From positions 646,178,820 to 646,242,819 of the forward strand of contig CM062811.1 in assembly GCA_031772625.1 (NCBI GenBank): a stretch of 64,000 bases of DNA, in the 5' to 3' direction. This document shows, piece by piece, positions 1 to 10,806 of the stretch. A model generated the notes under the pieces. It did not search any database and was not told where the DNA came from. It was given only the letters and a program-made list of their open reading frames with translations. This DNA is from Pinus tabuliformis. Taxonomy: Eukaryota > Streptophyta > Pinopsida > Pinales > Pinaceae. Numbering within the stretch: the stretch's first letter is position 1; each line of letters opens with the position of its first letter. Position numbers and translations under genes: made by a program.

Positions 1-823
1 CAAAAAGTGAAATAGTGAAAAAGGTCATTTTTGCTTTTGATTGCTTGTTTTGCTGCATTTGAGTTTGTTTTCTACTCTCATTAGTGTAAACAATTCATCG
101 AATTGAAAGGGTCTTGTCTCATTTAGCTTCATATAGGTGTTTTCGAGTCACATCGATAAGGCTTGAAAACCGAGACATAATTTCAAGATAAACTCTAAAA
201 TGTATTCAATTAACCTAAGGTGCATTTGAAACCTAACGATCACATTTAGAAGGTCTAGGCTAGAGACGTGTTTGGGCATATATAAACCTAGTAGCTGTCA
301 TTTGCTTCGACACTAGACAACACTAGTACGGGCTTGTGCTCCCCGTACTATTGCGTATATAAAGGGAGACCCCACTAGGTTGCAATCCTTTATCCCTAGG
401 AATTCGAGTCTGCCGCCTTGTAAATGTGATACACCGAACATAGCATTCGGGGAGATTTCCTACTCATACTTCTCGGTTCGCCAGGAGGTATTTTGTAGTT
501 CACGATTACCTGGTAATCCTTTTTGCCTAGATCATCTTGAGTAGTCATTTTGATCTTTTTGACTACTTGAATATAAAAGATCACCCGAGTGCTTGTCCTT
601 TCGAGCTCGTTTCAAACCAAAGTGATAGAGTCACCTTTTCTTCTTTCTTGACTCTTAAAACATGAAAGAGCACTAGTTTGCTTTTGCGTCTTAAAAAATT
701 GTTGCCCATGATCATATAACATCCCTGTTAGTCTTTTTCTAGACTACATCGTGAGTATACCTTTAAATAAATTTTAAAGCCTTGAAATCAATCTCTCTTC
801 TGGTTATTTGAGACAAAATCACC
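1..823 (+). other. 5' leader of element F
   Basis: No coding sequence is seen. The stretch from about 226 to 584 closely matches 55,022-55,480 in element E, including GGTCTAGGC-AGAGACGTG, an AGGTTGCAATCC block and TGATACACYGAACATAGC. A TATA-like run occurs near 355-364, but the matching stretch in E lies between the primer site and gag, so this is leader rather than LTR. Shared non-coding sequence in two diverged copies suggests packaging or translation signals, which is inference. Confidence 0.6.
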
Positions 824-2745
824 ATGGATGAACCAACTGGTTCGCATAATTCCTCTTCCTCTCATCTGTCTAAAAGATTGTTTGAGGAGCCTTTTCCTAA
901 ATTTCCGCAGTCGCTTGAGGACGAAGGTGTTGAGCTTATAATTTTTCTAAGTATTCAACCTTTGTCATCTCGTCCTCCCCCTCCCTCAAATATTGGGTCA
1001 CTTTCTGACATTGGCCCAAAATCTCCGGATAATCCTATCCAGACCCCCAAGAGTTTGTTGACTTCTGAAGGCCAGCTTGGACTGGTTATTTATCCTCTGA
1101 ATCCTTTGCTTGATCCTGTTGTGATATCACCTTAGCGTCTGTACAATCTGTACGATCAGCCAGGTATTCCTTTGGAATTATCCCCTCAAACATCTTCGAT
1201 AGCCCATCGTCCCCTGTTTTCACCCATGGAATCAGAAGGCGAAATCATAGACTCCTCTCTGGGTCACTCAGAGGTTTCCACTTCCCACACAATCAAGGAG
1301 CAGGAATATCCTTTCCCTCCTGAAGGTTTCCCTTACACAGGAAGCATTTTGACCAGTGTTCATCCTGAGTTACCACGTAATTACGCGACTTTAGCTGAGT
1401 TGGTTTTAGGCACGCCTACTACCTCATCACTATATCACAACCCTATTTGGACATCTGACGCTATGCCTACCTCAGGTCCATTCATTCAAAACCCGACTTC
1501 CCAATCGACGATTGTTTTTGCTACATTTACTTCAGTCCCGGTACAACCCACCATTCCAAATCCTCTTGTTTCGTCGGTCCATGTAACCCGTCTAGTTCAA
1601 CCGATGATCTCGAGTCATGTCTCTGTCAGTTCTTCGATTCCTTAGTGAGTGGACAGGTTGTGCCACCGCCTCGGGGTAAAAGTCTGAATGTGTCTATGAT
1701 GTTTGGTACAATGAATGTGAGTGTTTCACAAGCTCAGATGGTTGGAATGAAACATCCCTCTTCGAGTGTCATTCTAAACCCTGTTGGTCCTACTAGATCG
1801 AGCAATGTTCGGTACCAACAATCGAACCTTGTTAGTCTGTTTGGGTCAAGTAACATCCAGTATCAACAGCCTAATATGGCTCAGGTTCAGTAACAACCTC
1901 CTTATGTTGCATATGATTCACAAGCAATGGTTAATCCACCTTACATCCCTCAGCTTGGACCTTATGTCCATCCTGGTCTGTCTGCCATGCCTGGTGGGTA
2001 TGGCCAGATACAATTCGGGAAATCTCAAGGTGTCATTCCGGGAACTGTTCAAGTACCTTTGCAGTAGAAAGGATAGATCCTGCAGCAGCAAGGGCAAACT
2101 TCATTGCAGCAAGGGCCATCCATGCAATAGTAAAGCTAGATGATGCCACAGCAAGGACAACTGCAACAACCATAGGGAAAACCCTCTCAACAGTTGCAGG
2201 AAACCATGTGGCTGTAAGTGCAGTATGCGCTGCAATTATCCCAACCTATGCCTTCACAAGGTCAACCTTTGTAGCCACAGGGACAACCTTTACAGTCGCA
2301 AGGTCAACCCTTGCAACAACAAGGTCAACCTGGGCAACAACAACCCTTATACTCATATCAACAGGGTCAACCCTTGCAAGGGCAAGGCCAGGGTCAAGTC
2401 CTGTAGCAACAGGCACAAAATCCTTATGTCCAAGGGCAATAGGTTCAACCTCCTTTTGTCCAAGGACAACAAGTCCAAAATCCTTATGTCCAAGGGTAAC
2501 AAGTGCAGAATCCTTACGTCCAAGGGCAACAGGTCCAAAACCCTTTCGTCTAGGGGCAGCAGGTCCAAAACCCTTATGCTCAGGGACATCAGGTGCAAAA
2601 TCCATATGTCCAAGGCCAGCAGGCTCAACAACCTTTTAACCCGTATGTTGCTTATCAACAGCCTATGGTCGAATAGTTTCAAGGCTTTCAAGATCAGAAT
2701 CCTCACTACGGGCAAGGTAACCTACAGTCGAGGGAAAAATAAAAT
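824..2745 (+). pseudogene. Element F gag, N-terminal part with glutamine-rich region (broken)
   Basis: The start ATG at 824 sits in an ACCATGG context, the same as the gag start of element E. The first part (824-1,645) reads in one frame with one internal stop and is rich in Ser, Pro and Thr. A one-base shift near 1,645 leads into a second frame that can be followed to about 2,740. That frame is rich in Gln, Pro, Gly, Asn and Tyr, and ends in a tandem repeat of ten residues. About fifteen stop codons interrupt it, several at places where neighbouring repeat units have CAA or CAG. A low-complexity, disordered N-terminal gag region is the best reading. ORFs in the other frames across 2,208-2,806 are shadows of this repeat. 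Confidence 0.6.
2411..2635 (+). repeat. 30-bp tandem repeat encoding a ten-residue Gln-rich unit
   Basis: Seven units with an exact 30-bp period are visible, with the TCCTTATGTC-like core at 2,421, 2,451, 2,481, 2,511, 2,541, 2,571 and 2,601. In the gag frame each unit reads approximately QNPYVQGQQV. Units 1, 3 and 5 carry TAG or TAA where other units have a Gln codon. Related but less regular Gln/Gly/Pro units extend upstream to about 2,200. Confidence 0.85.
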
Positions 2746-2750
2746 GCCAT

Positions 2751-3323
2751 ATGGACAAAATCCTCCACTATGGGGACAAAATCCAACCAACAGGGATGGG
2801 CCCTAATAGCTGGGCCCCCTTATTGACCTCAATTCCTTTCAATGCTGAATTGTCATTCTTGGCTACACTGGAATTGCCAGATGTTTCTAGACTCACGAAT
2901 GACCCAATTCTTCATTCGCCATATTGGCCTCCAGTTCCATCAAAGATTCTGAGTGATTTTCTGAAGTTTGAAGGAAAAGTGAAAGAGGATACACAAGCCC
3001 ACATGATGACATATCACCTCTGGTTCTCCTCAAATTCCTACGTTGATGATTACATTCTTCTTCGACTTTTTCAACAAACACTTACAGGTGTTGTAGCCAA
3101 GTGTTATATCGAGTTACCTCGAAATACCTATCATGACTTTAACACTCTCGCCATGGCCTTCCTCACACATTTCCAGCTGTCGGTTCACTATGAAACTGGC
3201 ACCCATCTGCTAACGTCGCTCAAGCAAGACACTGTGATCCACATCTTGGATCACATCCATGAATGGAGACGTAGGCGCTGTTTGATTAAGTTTGAGATTG
3301 TTGATCAGTTTTTGACCGATTAG
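2751..3323 (+). pseudogene. Element F gag capsid-like domain
   Basis: The 190-codon frame contains a stretch that fits the plant Retrotrans_gag capsid core: a hydrophobic strand with KFEGKVKEDTQAHM at about 2,960-3,010, then a helix-rich segment with LRLFQQTLTG and a later FLTHFQ. It is in a different frame from the Gln-rich region and ends in a TAG. The same frame continues after that stop to the nucleocapsid and protease, so the original protein probably ran through. Capsid identity rests on pattern recognition only. Confidence 0.6.
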
Positions 3324-4256
3324 TTCAACAAATCATTCGTCAACAAAATTTCTTAGGACATTGCTATGGGTGGATGCGCCACTGAGGAACAAGCCATCGC
3401 AAGTGCCTAGTATCTAGACCTCATCTATTCACAATCTGGCACATTATATGATGTGTTACCCGATGTTCGCAGACCATCATCTGAGCTGACGACATCTAAG
3501 TCTCTGGCTACACCTCCTGTTGATGGAGTAATTGGTTTAATGACTCAGACCCCTACGAAATCTTCTTCCAAACAGAGGTCGGTCTCCAACACTGCTCCCA
3601 ATGATTCCTCTCGCAATTCATTCGGCCTTGGTAAAAACTTGGAGGTTCACGTTGTCCAGTCTACCTCAGCGAATAAATACTCTAAAGGTAAGAAGAAAGG
3701 CAAAGGCAAGGGTAAAGCTGATGCCCTGAAATAGGGTCCTCCTAATTCATCTACTAGTGATGCTTCCCAACAGAGGACCATATATCCATGCCTCATCTGT
3801 GAGGAGGATCACTATACTAAGGATTGTCTTAGATGGTGCAAAGTTATTCGTTTGCTCAAAGGGACCCCAGCTATCCTAAAAGAGCCTTTTCCATCCCAGA
3901 AGACCCAAATGGTAGACCAACCTCAGTCATCCGCTTCCATAGGTTCACAAGTGTTCATGATGAGTACGCCGATTAACGTGGCTACCAGGGAAAAATATTA
4001 TCAAACACCTACCCCAGTAGTAGGGAAAGAGAAAGAAGGTACCCCTTCTTCTTCTGCCCCATCCAGTTCTGGACCTCTCCATATAGAGCGACCTAATCCT
4101 GATTCCGCTATTCAACCACCTTCTCTAGGTGTGCTACGAAAGTCCTCGTACAATCCAAACGCTCGAGCTACTCAACATTATAAAATTGTTGAAGATTTGG
4201 CTCAAGCGCCATTAGCTATGTATACTCTAAAGGTCCTTCAAAGTTATCCTTCTTAG
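3324..4256 (+). pseudogene. Element F gag, nucleocapsid region with basic tract and zinc knuckle
   Basis: This is the same frame as the capsid part, broken by a few stops. It carries a Lys/Gly tract (GKKKGKGKGK, about 3,690-3,720), then a zinc knuckle CLICEEDHYTKDC at about 3,790-3,830. The knuckle spacing is C-x2-C-x3-H-x4-C, one residue shorter than the usual x4 before His. A Ser/Pro-rich linker follows to the protease. The likely role is RNA binding and packaging. Confidence 0.6.
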
Positions 4257-4262
4257 TGGAAA

Positions 4263-5288
4263 TTGTTACTATCAGCTATTAGGGGTATTGATCCAGCTGA
4301 CTCTAATCTCATCTGTTTTGACCTGGAAAACCACGTTCTGCGTTTACCTCATCATGTTGCCTTTCTCATTCAGGCGATCATAAATGAGAAAACCATTCAT
4401 AGGACCATCATCGATGAAGGTGCTTCTACTTGCATCATGTCTGTTGCTTGTTGGAAGGAAATTGGTTCTCCTACTCTGAACGAGTCCGCTAACACTTTGG
4501 AAGCTTTTGACAGACACAATTCGCAACCGTTCGGTGTCCTTCCCAACCTTTCCATTACTTTGGAAGGCAAGACAATACATATCAAAGTAGAGATCATTGA
4601 TGCTAATATTAACTACAATCTTCTACTCGGATGGAGTTGGACCCATGCCATGCATGTTGTAGCCTCCTCCCTTTTCCATGTGATTCATTTTCCCCATCAA
4701 GGGAAGATAGTCACAGTCGACCAACTGTCCTTCTTTGCCTCTTCCTCCTCAAATGGCAATGTTCTGTATGTCAAGCACACCGGTGCTCCTTATGAGAGTG
4801 TGGCATTCGGACTCTTTAAAGATCCTGCCTTGATGGGTATTTTTCCGCTCCCACCTCCTCATGTTGCCTCTGTCAACATGATTTTGGTCAAGTCTGATCC
4901 TTGGGTCATTCCTTCACTGGATCTTGTTGATACGTGGGGCGAGGTTATGCTATTAAGTCTCGCCGAAATTAATTACGTGGAAATTGTTTTGGCTTTGCCT
5001 TCAGTATCCTCTGATCATCATGTTTCGAGAACGTCTCTCGATGCGTGTTCTTAATCCTCGTGGTTTGGTTCTTCAGAATCTCCACATCTCTTAGCTGAGA
5101 CTTTTCTTTCTGACGAGAGTATCATGGAAGTAATGTCTCTAGAGGAAGTACCTTGGAATGACACTCATCATCGTTCCTCATTCTTGTCTGGTCCGATGGT
5201 CATGTCTATGTGCCTTGAGAAGTTCTCTTCTCCATTGCCTATTGACATGTCAGTTTCTCCTGACATTTTCAAGATATTTCAACAGTGA
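4263..5288 (+). pseudogene. Element F aspartic protease (retropepsin-like) and downstream linker
   Basis: The frame to 5,054 has no internal stop and includes an active-site-like IIDEGASTCIMS at about 4,410-4,445 and a C-terminal flap-type YNLLLGWSWTHAM at about 4,615-4,655. This is the plant Ty3/gypsy protease pattern, with Glu between Asp and Gly where many retropepsins have Ser or Thr. The same frame continues past one stop to 5,288 with a linker (KFSSPLPIDMS) of the kind that normally precedes RT. RT does not follow, so the element was deleted or rebuilt here. Confidence 0.75.
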
Positions 5289-5668
5289 GCACCTTTATCT
5301 TTTCATTGATTCAGGTTTTTTCTCCCTCCCCGAGTTTTTACCGATTTCCCATTATTACAATGGGGTTGTTATCTTATGACTCATAACCCTCCCTCGCGCA
5401 GGGGGCATGGGGGCACAACTTTATATGAGTTCTACTCTATTATTTGGCTGAGTTTATGCTTACTCATGTCAATGGTAAAAATATTGTTTTCATATGTGTT
5501 GATTGATTACTTGAGTCCGAGCATGGACTCTCTCAAAAAGTATTATGCTTAGTCATCTTGCATGGTTACTTTTGTACAGTAGTGTGTTATTCATTTTTTT
5601 ACAGTGTGGTTTGGTGTGTTGTGCTGCAAACGACTTTCCTGCTTATTATGTTTCTGCCTGCTTTGCAG
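5289..5668 (+). other. Non-coding junction between protease and RNase H, with splice-acceptor-like end
   Basis: No reading frame is convincing here. The sequence ends in a pyrimidine-rich run followed by TTTGCAG directly before the ATG of the RNase H at 5,669. That is a good plant 3' splice-site pattern. Introns between protease and RT are described for the Ogre group. A donor could be GGTAAAAAT near 5,476, but it is weak. Confidence 0.35.
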
Positions 5669-6088
5669 ATGTTGACATCTCCTCACATTGGTTTCACTGA
5701 TGGTGCTTGCCATAGTACCCAGAATCTATCATCCGCGGCATGGGCCATTTATAACCCCCATGGTGAGTTGATTGATCTTCAAGGTATTTGTCTAGGTCGA
5801 ACAACTAATAACATCACTGGGTATACCGTAATTATCGTATTGTTGTTAGAAGCTATCGCTCTTGACATCCAGGAATTGGTTGTCAACCTTGATTCACAAC
5901 TTGTCGCCCTTCAACTCAACGGACAATATTCCATTAGAAACCCTCAAATATTAAGAATGTATCTACGTATTTGTCTATTCGAGAGAAATTTTAATTACAT
6001 TACATATCATCATATTCCTAGACACATGAATACATTAACAGATGCATTAGCTAATTATGTGTTGGATAGACATTTGCGAAACATGTAA
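5669..6088 (+). pseudogene. Stand-alone type I RNase H of element F with a lost catalytic Glu
   Basis: The 140-codon frame is uninterrupted and fits the plant RNase H (RVT_3-like) fold. FTDGACHST carries the first catalytic Asp, NLDSQLVAL the third, and RHMNTLTDALAN the final Asp region with the preceding His. The second catalytic residue normally sits in an AEY-like motif; here the matching place reads NNITGYTVI, so Glu appears replaced by Gly. The domain lies alone, with no RT or integrase beside it. It would resemble the additional RNase H of Tat elements. The open frame also runs upstream to 5,558, but homology begins near the ATG at 5,669. Confidence 0.75.
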
Positions 6089-6137
6089 AAACTCAAAACA
6101 CAAAACATTTGTACCATAGTAAGCAAGGAAGTATAGC

Positions 6138-6161
6138 ATATATATATATATATATATATGT
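6138..6161. repeat. TA dinucleotide microsatellite
   Basis: An alternating TA run of about 24 bases lies just downstream of the RNase H stop. Confidence 0.9.
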
Positions 6162-6599
6162 TGATAATGTTTATCATACATCAAAACCCCAAAAAAATAA
6201 TATGTGTGTTCAAATACATAAGTGGCTCGCAGGCCTAAAAAATGTGGAATGATGAACCTATGCACTAATGATGCTCATGGTAGCATGTTACTGCTCACAC
6301 TACAAAAGTTAGCAGTTAGCGGATCCGATCTGATACCCCCACCGTATGCCTCTGCTACTGGTGTAGGACATCACCCATTTGGGTATACTCTGGGATACCA
6401 TGGGTCAATCCCTCAAGGTTCTGCGTGATCTCCTCCTCATTTTCGCTTCCTAATAAGGAGCGACATCAAACTGCCAAGCAACGTGCCTGGAAATCGAGGA
6501 CATCCTGACAGGGCATTCTGGTCCAACATCTGCATTCATAGAATCAAAATATCATGAACACATATATCTCAAAAACAATAAAAATTAAAAAATAAAAAA

Positions 6600-7466
6600 T
6601 GTTTGTTTTTTACCTCCATCATCATAATCCTCCGCCTTTGGGAGCAGCATATCCAGATCACCATAGAAGTTGATACTGTTGTAGGGCCAATCCTCCACTA
6701 CGATCAGCTATCATCGTAGCCATGAGAAGAAGGCGGGCTTATAGGACATCTGTTGGCCCCCGGTAATCCTGGGCATCAACGCACTCCAACAGACCATCCG
6801 TGGGTCTCGTGGCAATGGAGGTTCCACCTTAACCAGCTGGTAGTGAAACAACGAAACCCACTCCAAGAAGAAGGTCACTAGAATAGACCCATAGCAGAAC
6901 TGCTTCAGGTTTCCCGCCTTAGCTTTTGATAGCTGGCGCTTCATGTTGACCTTCATAGCTTCTGCCTAGTTGAAGATAGTGGGCATCGTATAGTTGATAA
7001 CATACTAAAACTTTGACTTGTTGGTCTCATGCTGCGCTTGAGCCCCAGCCACTCTGTTTATGGTCAACAGTAACACTCTCAGCACAAGATCCCAAACAGT
7101 CATGATCTCGATCTTGCCACTTTTTGATTTGAGTGCTTCTAGGCAATGTTATGCAAGTAGCATGGTCACACTTGCCCCAATCAGCCTTGACCCGTATAGA
7201 TTAACTAGCTCCGCTCTTTGGGACAGTCTTATGATGAAATAAATGTCTAAAGTTTCCAACTCCAGTTCTTGGTCATAGATCATGAAAACTTCCCGATTCA
7301 CATCCCAGAGATTGATCAGATACCGTAGCAATTCGGGTTGAGCCCGTAGACCTAGTGTAAGGAAGAATTTGAGGAGCCCACAGTTCCTTAGAGCATTCAA
7401 GCAATTTGGGTTTGCCATTGCTTGAGTGTCAATGTCCTCATGCTCACGTTCCTTCCAATCCACCAT
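6600..7466 (-). pseudogene. Antisense accessory ORF of element F (frameshifted)
   Basis: Reading on the minus strand from 7,466, the first 105 residues contain LNALRNCGLLKFF, an ELELETLDIYFII run and GLRAQPELLRYL. After frameshifts near 7,150 the homology-like reading resumes at 6,956-6,711 with KRQLSKAKAGNLKQF and LVTFFLEW. These are recurrent features of a plant retrotransposon-associated ORF of unknown function. Its place, opposite in strand to gag-protease and upstream of the 3' LTR, matches antisense ORFs known from Tat-lineage elements such as Grande and Retand. The region also shares a motif style with ORF3 of element D and with gene J. It is not functional as it stands. Confidence 0.55.
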
Positions 7467-9727
7467 TTTTCATGATTTTTTCCCTGCAAAAACCATATAA
7501 TCAAGTCAATAAACATCTTTGGCTAGAAAAATTTGGATTCAATTGGATAAATTAGGCAAAAACTTGAACGTTTTCTGTTCATAGTGCTAATGCGAATGTT
7601 TTAAAAACAGTAGCGCCGATGGTGCGCTTGATAGTTTCAATAACCCCCGATCAACGCGATTCTGTGCCCAGAAATCGTGCCGACCAAGGGCGATTTTTTT
7701 TGTCAAAATCTCTTTAAAAAATAAAAAAAATGGTTAAAAATAGGTAAAATAAGCATGAAAATGGAGCTTAAGGTCTTGGCTCTTACCTGCAACTGACGGC
7801 TCAAAGAATGACCTCCCGGATCACCCATAATCTGCTACTGAAAAACTAGGGCACGTGTGGGTAAAAAGCTCTTCACACAAAGGTAAAATGGTAAATGGTA
7901 AAAAATAATTACTTTTTCCTCCTTTTATTCATTTTTCATGAAATATTAGGGTTTTTAAAGTATTTTTGACCTATTTTGCCTCAGAAGATCGATAATGCAT
8001 TTACCTTTTGTGCAGTGATAGGTAATGGGTTATTGATAATGGTACTAGAGTCACGTTTAAGCTCTTTTCTCGACTCGTAAAACTCAAATGAAAATATCGC
8101 CGAGTATTTTTCCCTTTTTGACTTGTAAAAGAGAATAAAAATGGGGGGTCCACTTTCAATCTCTTTTTCGACTCTTTAAACATGAAAATATTGCCGAGCT
8201 CTTATCATTTTGAACTTGTTAAAGGTTGCGAAACATTGTTCACTGAGTATACGTTTACCCCTTTTCGGGCTGGGATGAACTATTTATGAAAAAGGTACTC
8301 CTTGACTGAAATGGTCAAGCGGTTATCTCAAGTATCATTTTCTACCTTTTCGGGCTCGAGAGACACAAATGTACGAAAAGGGAACATGTGGAGTTTTCTT
8401 TTCTGTGTCTTTTTCAAACTCACTAGACATGAAAAAGATACCAAGTTACACCTTTGTTGGACTCGTTAAAATATTAAATGACATTAGATTCATCACCATG
8501 ATGAACATGAGCTTCTCCTTCCTAGGGTTCATTAAACTTACTAGGTCAGATTTGTCCAGAGGATGAACTTACAGTGAAAGCACATGTTATCCCCTTCAAA
8601 ATTGCGATAAAAAATATTTGGGGTACCTTCCAGAAATGGTGGGGGGAAATGGGAAATTCTATCAGTCGTTTCGGCAACTCACTCTTGAACATGACACTTT
8701 CTGCTTCGTTTCAGGTTGGGATATCCTCCTTTTCGTCACTAACCTTCCTTGGTTGGGTCGCTCATTTTCTCCTTCCATTTGATCTCTGCCACATCATCAT
8801 GACCATCCATCCTATGGATCCAAAAATTGCCAAACTCCAGAGTCGTGTCTCCGATATGTTCAAGAATTAGTCCTTCTGCAGTTACACTTACTCCTGATTC
8901 TTCGTATCATCTGAAATCATTTGCATCCCTTTGTCTCATGCCAATGATGTGGGATACATTATGTCCCTCCTCCGACACGGTTGCTTCCTGTCGACTTCAG
9001 CTTATTATCTAGGAAGCTGGCCGAGAGACTCCCTTCCAGTACCTTAGAGCTTGCATGCCCTAACAACAATTTCTTCGCACTCGAAGACAAGTTCACATCA
9101 TTAGCTTTTGATCGGGTGATTTCACGGGTGTTCGACTTTAGTTCCATCATTCACATTCAGTGAATTGTGTTGCTGGTACCTTGAGAGCCATTTTCATTAT
9201 TGGTGGTTTATCTCGCGCTCGTTAATAGTTCACATCATTGACTGGTAATAAAGCGACTTTCTAGCATGTTTGATTTCAACACATTCATTCACATGTTAGG
9301 ATTTGTACTTTGATCGGGTCGTTTGTAGTGCAAGATCCTGGGCTCAGATTACACTAGTCCAAGTTGCGAGGCGATGTGACATGATCATATTGATATACAT
9401 GTCTCTTTCAGATGGATGGTTGCGACCATACCATGAGTTGTTATAGGTGATCCTTCTCATTATTGGATGGATGCGACCATACCTCAGTTTCATTATGATC
9501 CTCTCTATTGGATGGTTGTGCCCATGCTTTGGGTCCATTTACATGATCATTCTTTGGATGGCTGCATCCATACCACGATTCATGTATCATTTGTCAGAGT
9601 TTTCAGTGATGTATATGTATCTATGCTTGCTTGCAGGTTTTCTGACAACAGACTCTGGTTCCCTGCATCCACTTGTAAAGCATTTCACCCCTCACTCTAG
9701 TTCGACCTTCACGCTTTATGGGGCATC
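7467..9727 (+). other. Repeat-rich 3' untranslated region of element F
   Basis: No coding sequence is supported. Degenerate repeats of the type TTTTTCGACTC-TAAA-CATGAAAA recur between about 8,050 and 8,480, and the same motif is found at 62,200-62,500 in element E. The blocks around 8,640-8,700 (CTCTTGAACATGACACTTTC) and 8,945-9,165 (GATGTGGGATACAT) also match E at 62,650 and 62,930-63,130. Short ORFs here are not conserved in E and are probably chance. Confidence 0.6.
9414..9570 (+). repeat. Four-copy imperfect tandem repeat near the 3' end of element F
   Basis: GGATGG-TGCGACCAT-like cores start at 9,414, 9,465, 9,510 and 9,555, giving a period of 45-51 bp. The array lies just before the 3' LTR. 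Confidence 0.75.
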
Positions 9728-10806
9728 TGTTACACAACATTTTTTCACTGTCCCTGTACTCCTCATCCACGATCCTGGAGGACCTCTACAGTGAACCCTA
9801 CATGATTTCCCATCATGAAGAAACTCCCAGTATGTCCCTCTTCATGAGCAAAATAATTCCCCTTTGCATCATTTCCTAAGAATCTTCCTTTTATCCCAGT
9901 TTACAAGACCGGTGCTATTGACTAGTTTCCATCTCATGCCGATTTGCAAAGATTAAAACTAGCACTAGTGTCGTATGGAGTGACTGAGCCCTTTTCTAGT
10001 CGCACTGAACCTCTTTTGGCAAGTTTTTTAAATATGGAGTCGAAGCTTCCGGCTCTAGAAGCTTCGTAACGGAAGTATGGTAGATGGTTGGGTTAGATGG
10101 AGACGAGGAAGTCAGTTTGGGCTCCTTTCCCCTATTAGGATGGAACAAACTCAAGAGATAATACCTTCTCCCATGATGATAGGAACCTTCTCCCATCCAT
10201 CCAAGCTATATAAACCTCTCTTCTCCCAAGCTAAACTAGTTTTGGAGTGAGTTTGAATGATCAACAAGACATCTATAGCTTGTAGCTTTATTGTGTATGT
10301 TTGAGGGAGAATAATGTGTTTTGGTTTGGTTTGAGACTAGAGGGAAGAGGCCTTAAAATTTCCATTGTTTGGGCTATCCATGAGATGAAAGCAGAAGTGT
10401 GGGAACCTGGATACGTCAGAGGAGACCAGCAATGTCAAGGCATTGGTTGTAATCTCTTTCTGATTTATATGAATACAACTATTGATTGATTTCCTACATG
10501 AATTGTTATTTTACATCTTTATGGCTTAATGTTCCTTGACCTATTAAGTAGGTTGAAGACAATATTGTATGCTATCATGTTTGTTGTTTTTGTTTGTTTG
10601 CTTTTTTCAGGTATTTGATGGAAGGAAACAGAAGATAGCTAGAGTGAGGAAGTAGGATCATCAAGTGGAATAGCATTCTAAGAGGCAAGCCGTCTAAATT
10701 GATTCTAGCTTAAGGATATTTTCCATAGATTGTTTGTTTGTGGCTAGACCCACTCTCTTGGGCTAGAGGAATTGTTTGTGTCTGCACTGATAATTTTCCT
10801 ACACCA
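9728..10806 (+). repeat. 3' LTR of element F
   Basis: The LTR begins TGTTACACAAC after a weak purine-rich stretch (ATGGGGCATC), matching the start of the E LTR (TGTTATAGATC at 63,631). The TATA box lies about 480 bp from the start in both families' LTRs. The end is placed near CCTACACCA by comparison with the end of the E LTR; it could shift a few bases. Length is about 1.08 kb, against about 1.04 kb for E. Confidence 0.65.
10042..10214 (+). promoter_or_regulatory. LTR promoter of element F: two GAAGCTTC sites and a TATA box
   Basis: GAAGCTTC occurs at 10,042-10,049 and 10,058-10,065; each fits the GAAnnTTC core of a heat-shock element. TATATAAA lies at 10,207-10,214. Function is inferred from motif and position only. 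Confidence 0.45.

Larger units (their letters stand above)
1..10806 (+). mobile_element. Element F: Tat/Ogre-like Ty3/gypsy retrotransposon lacking RT and integrase (5' end outside the window)
   Basis: This is the 3' part of a degenerate LTR retrotransposon. In order it holds an untranslated leader, a broken gag, a retropepsin-like protease, a stand-alone RNase H, an accessory ORF on the opposite strand, about 2.3 kb of repeat-rich non-coding DNA and a 3' LTR starting TGTTA at 9,728. The leader, the gag start (ACCATGGAT), the protease, the 3' region and the LTR layout all resemble element E at 53,090-64,000, so the two are one family. An antisense ORF and an extra RNase H are known features of the plant Tat lineage; placing F there is inference. 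No RT or integrase motif is visible between 5,289 and 9,727, so the copy is probably non-autonomous. The 5' LTR lies upstream of position 1. Confidence 0.75.

Noticed and set aside
2208-2806. Overlapping ORFs on both strands across the Gln-rich gag repeat (193, 143, 120 and 119 codons)
   Set aside because: They arise because a 30-bp repeat is a multiple of three, so any frame without a stop in the unit stays open. The Gln-rich frame fits gag.
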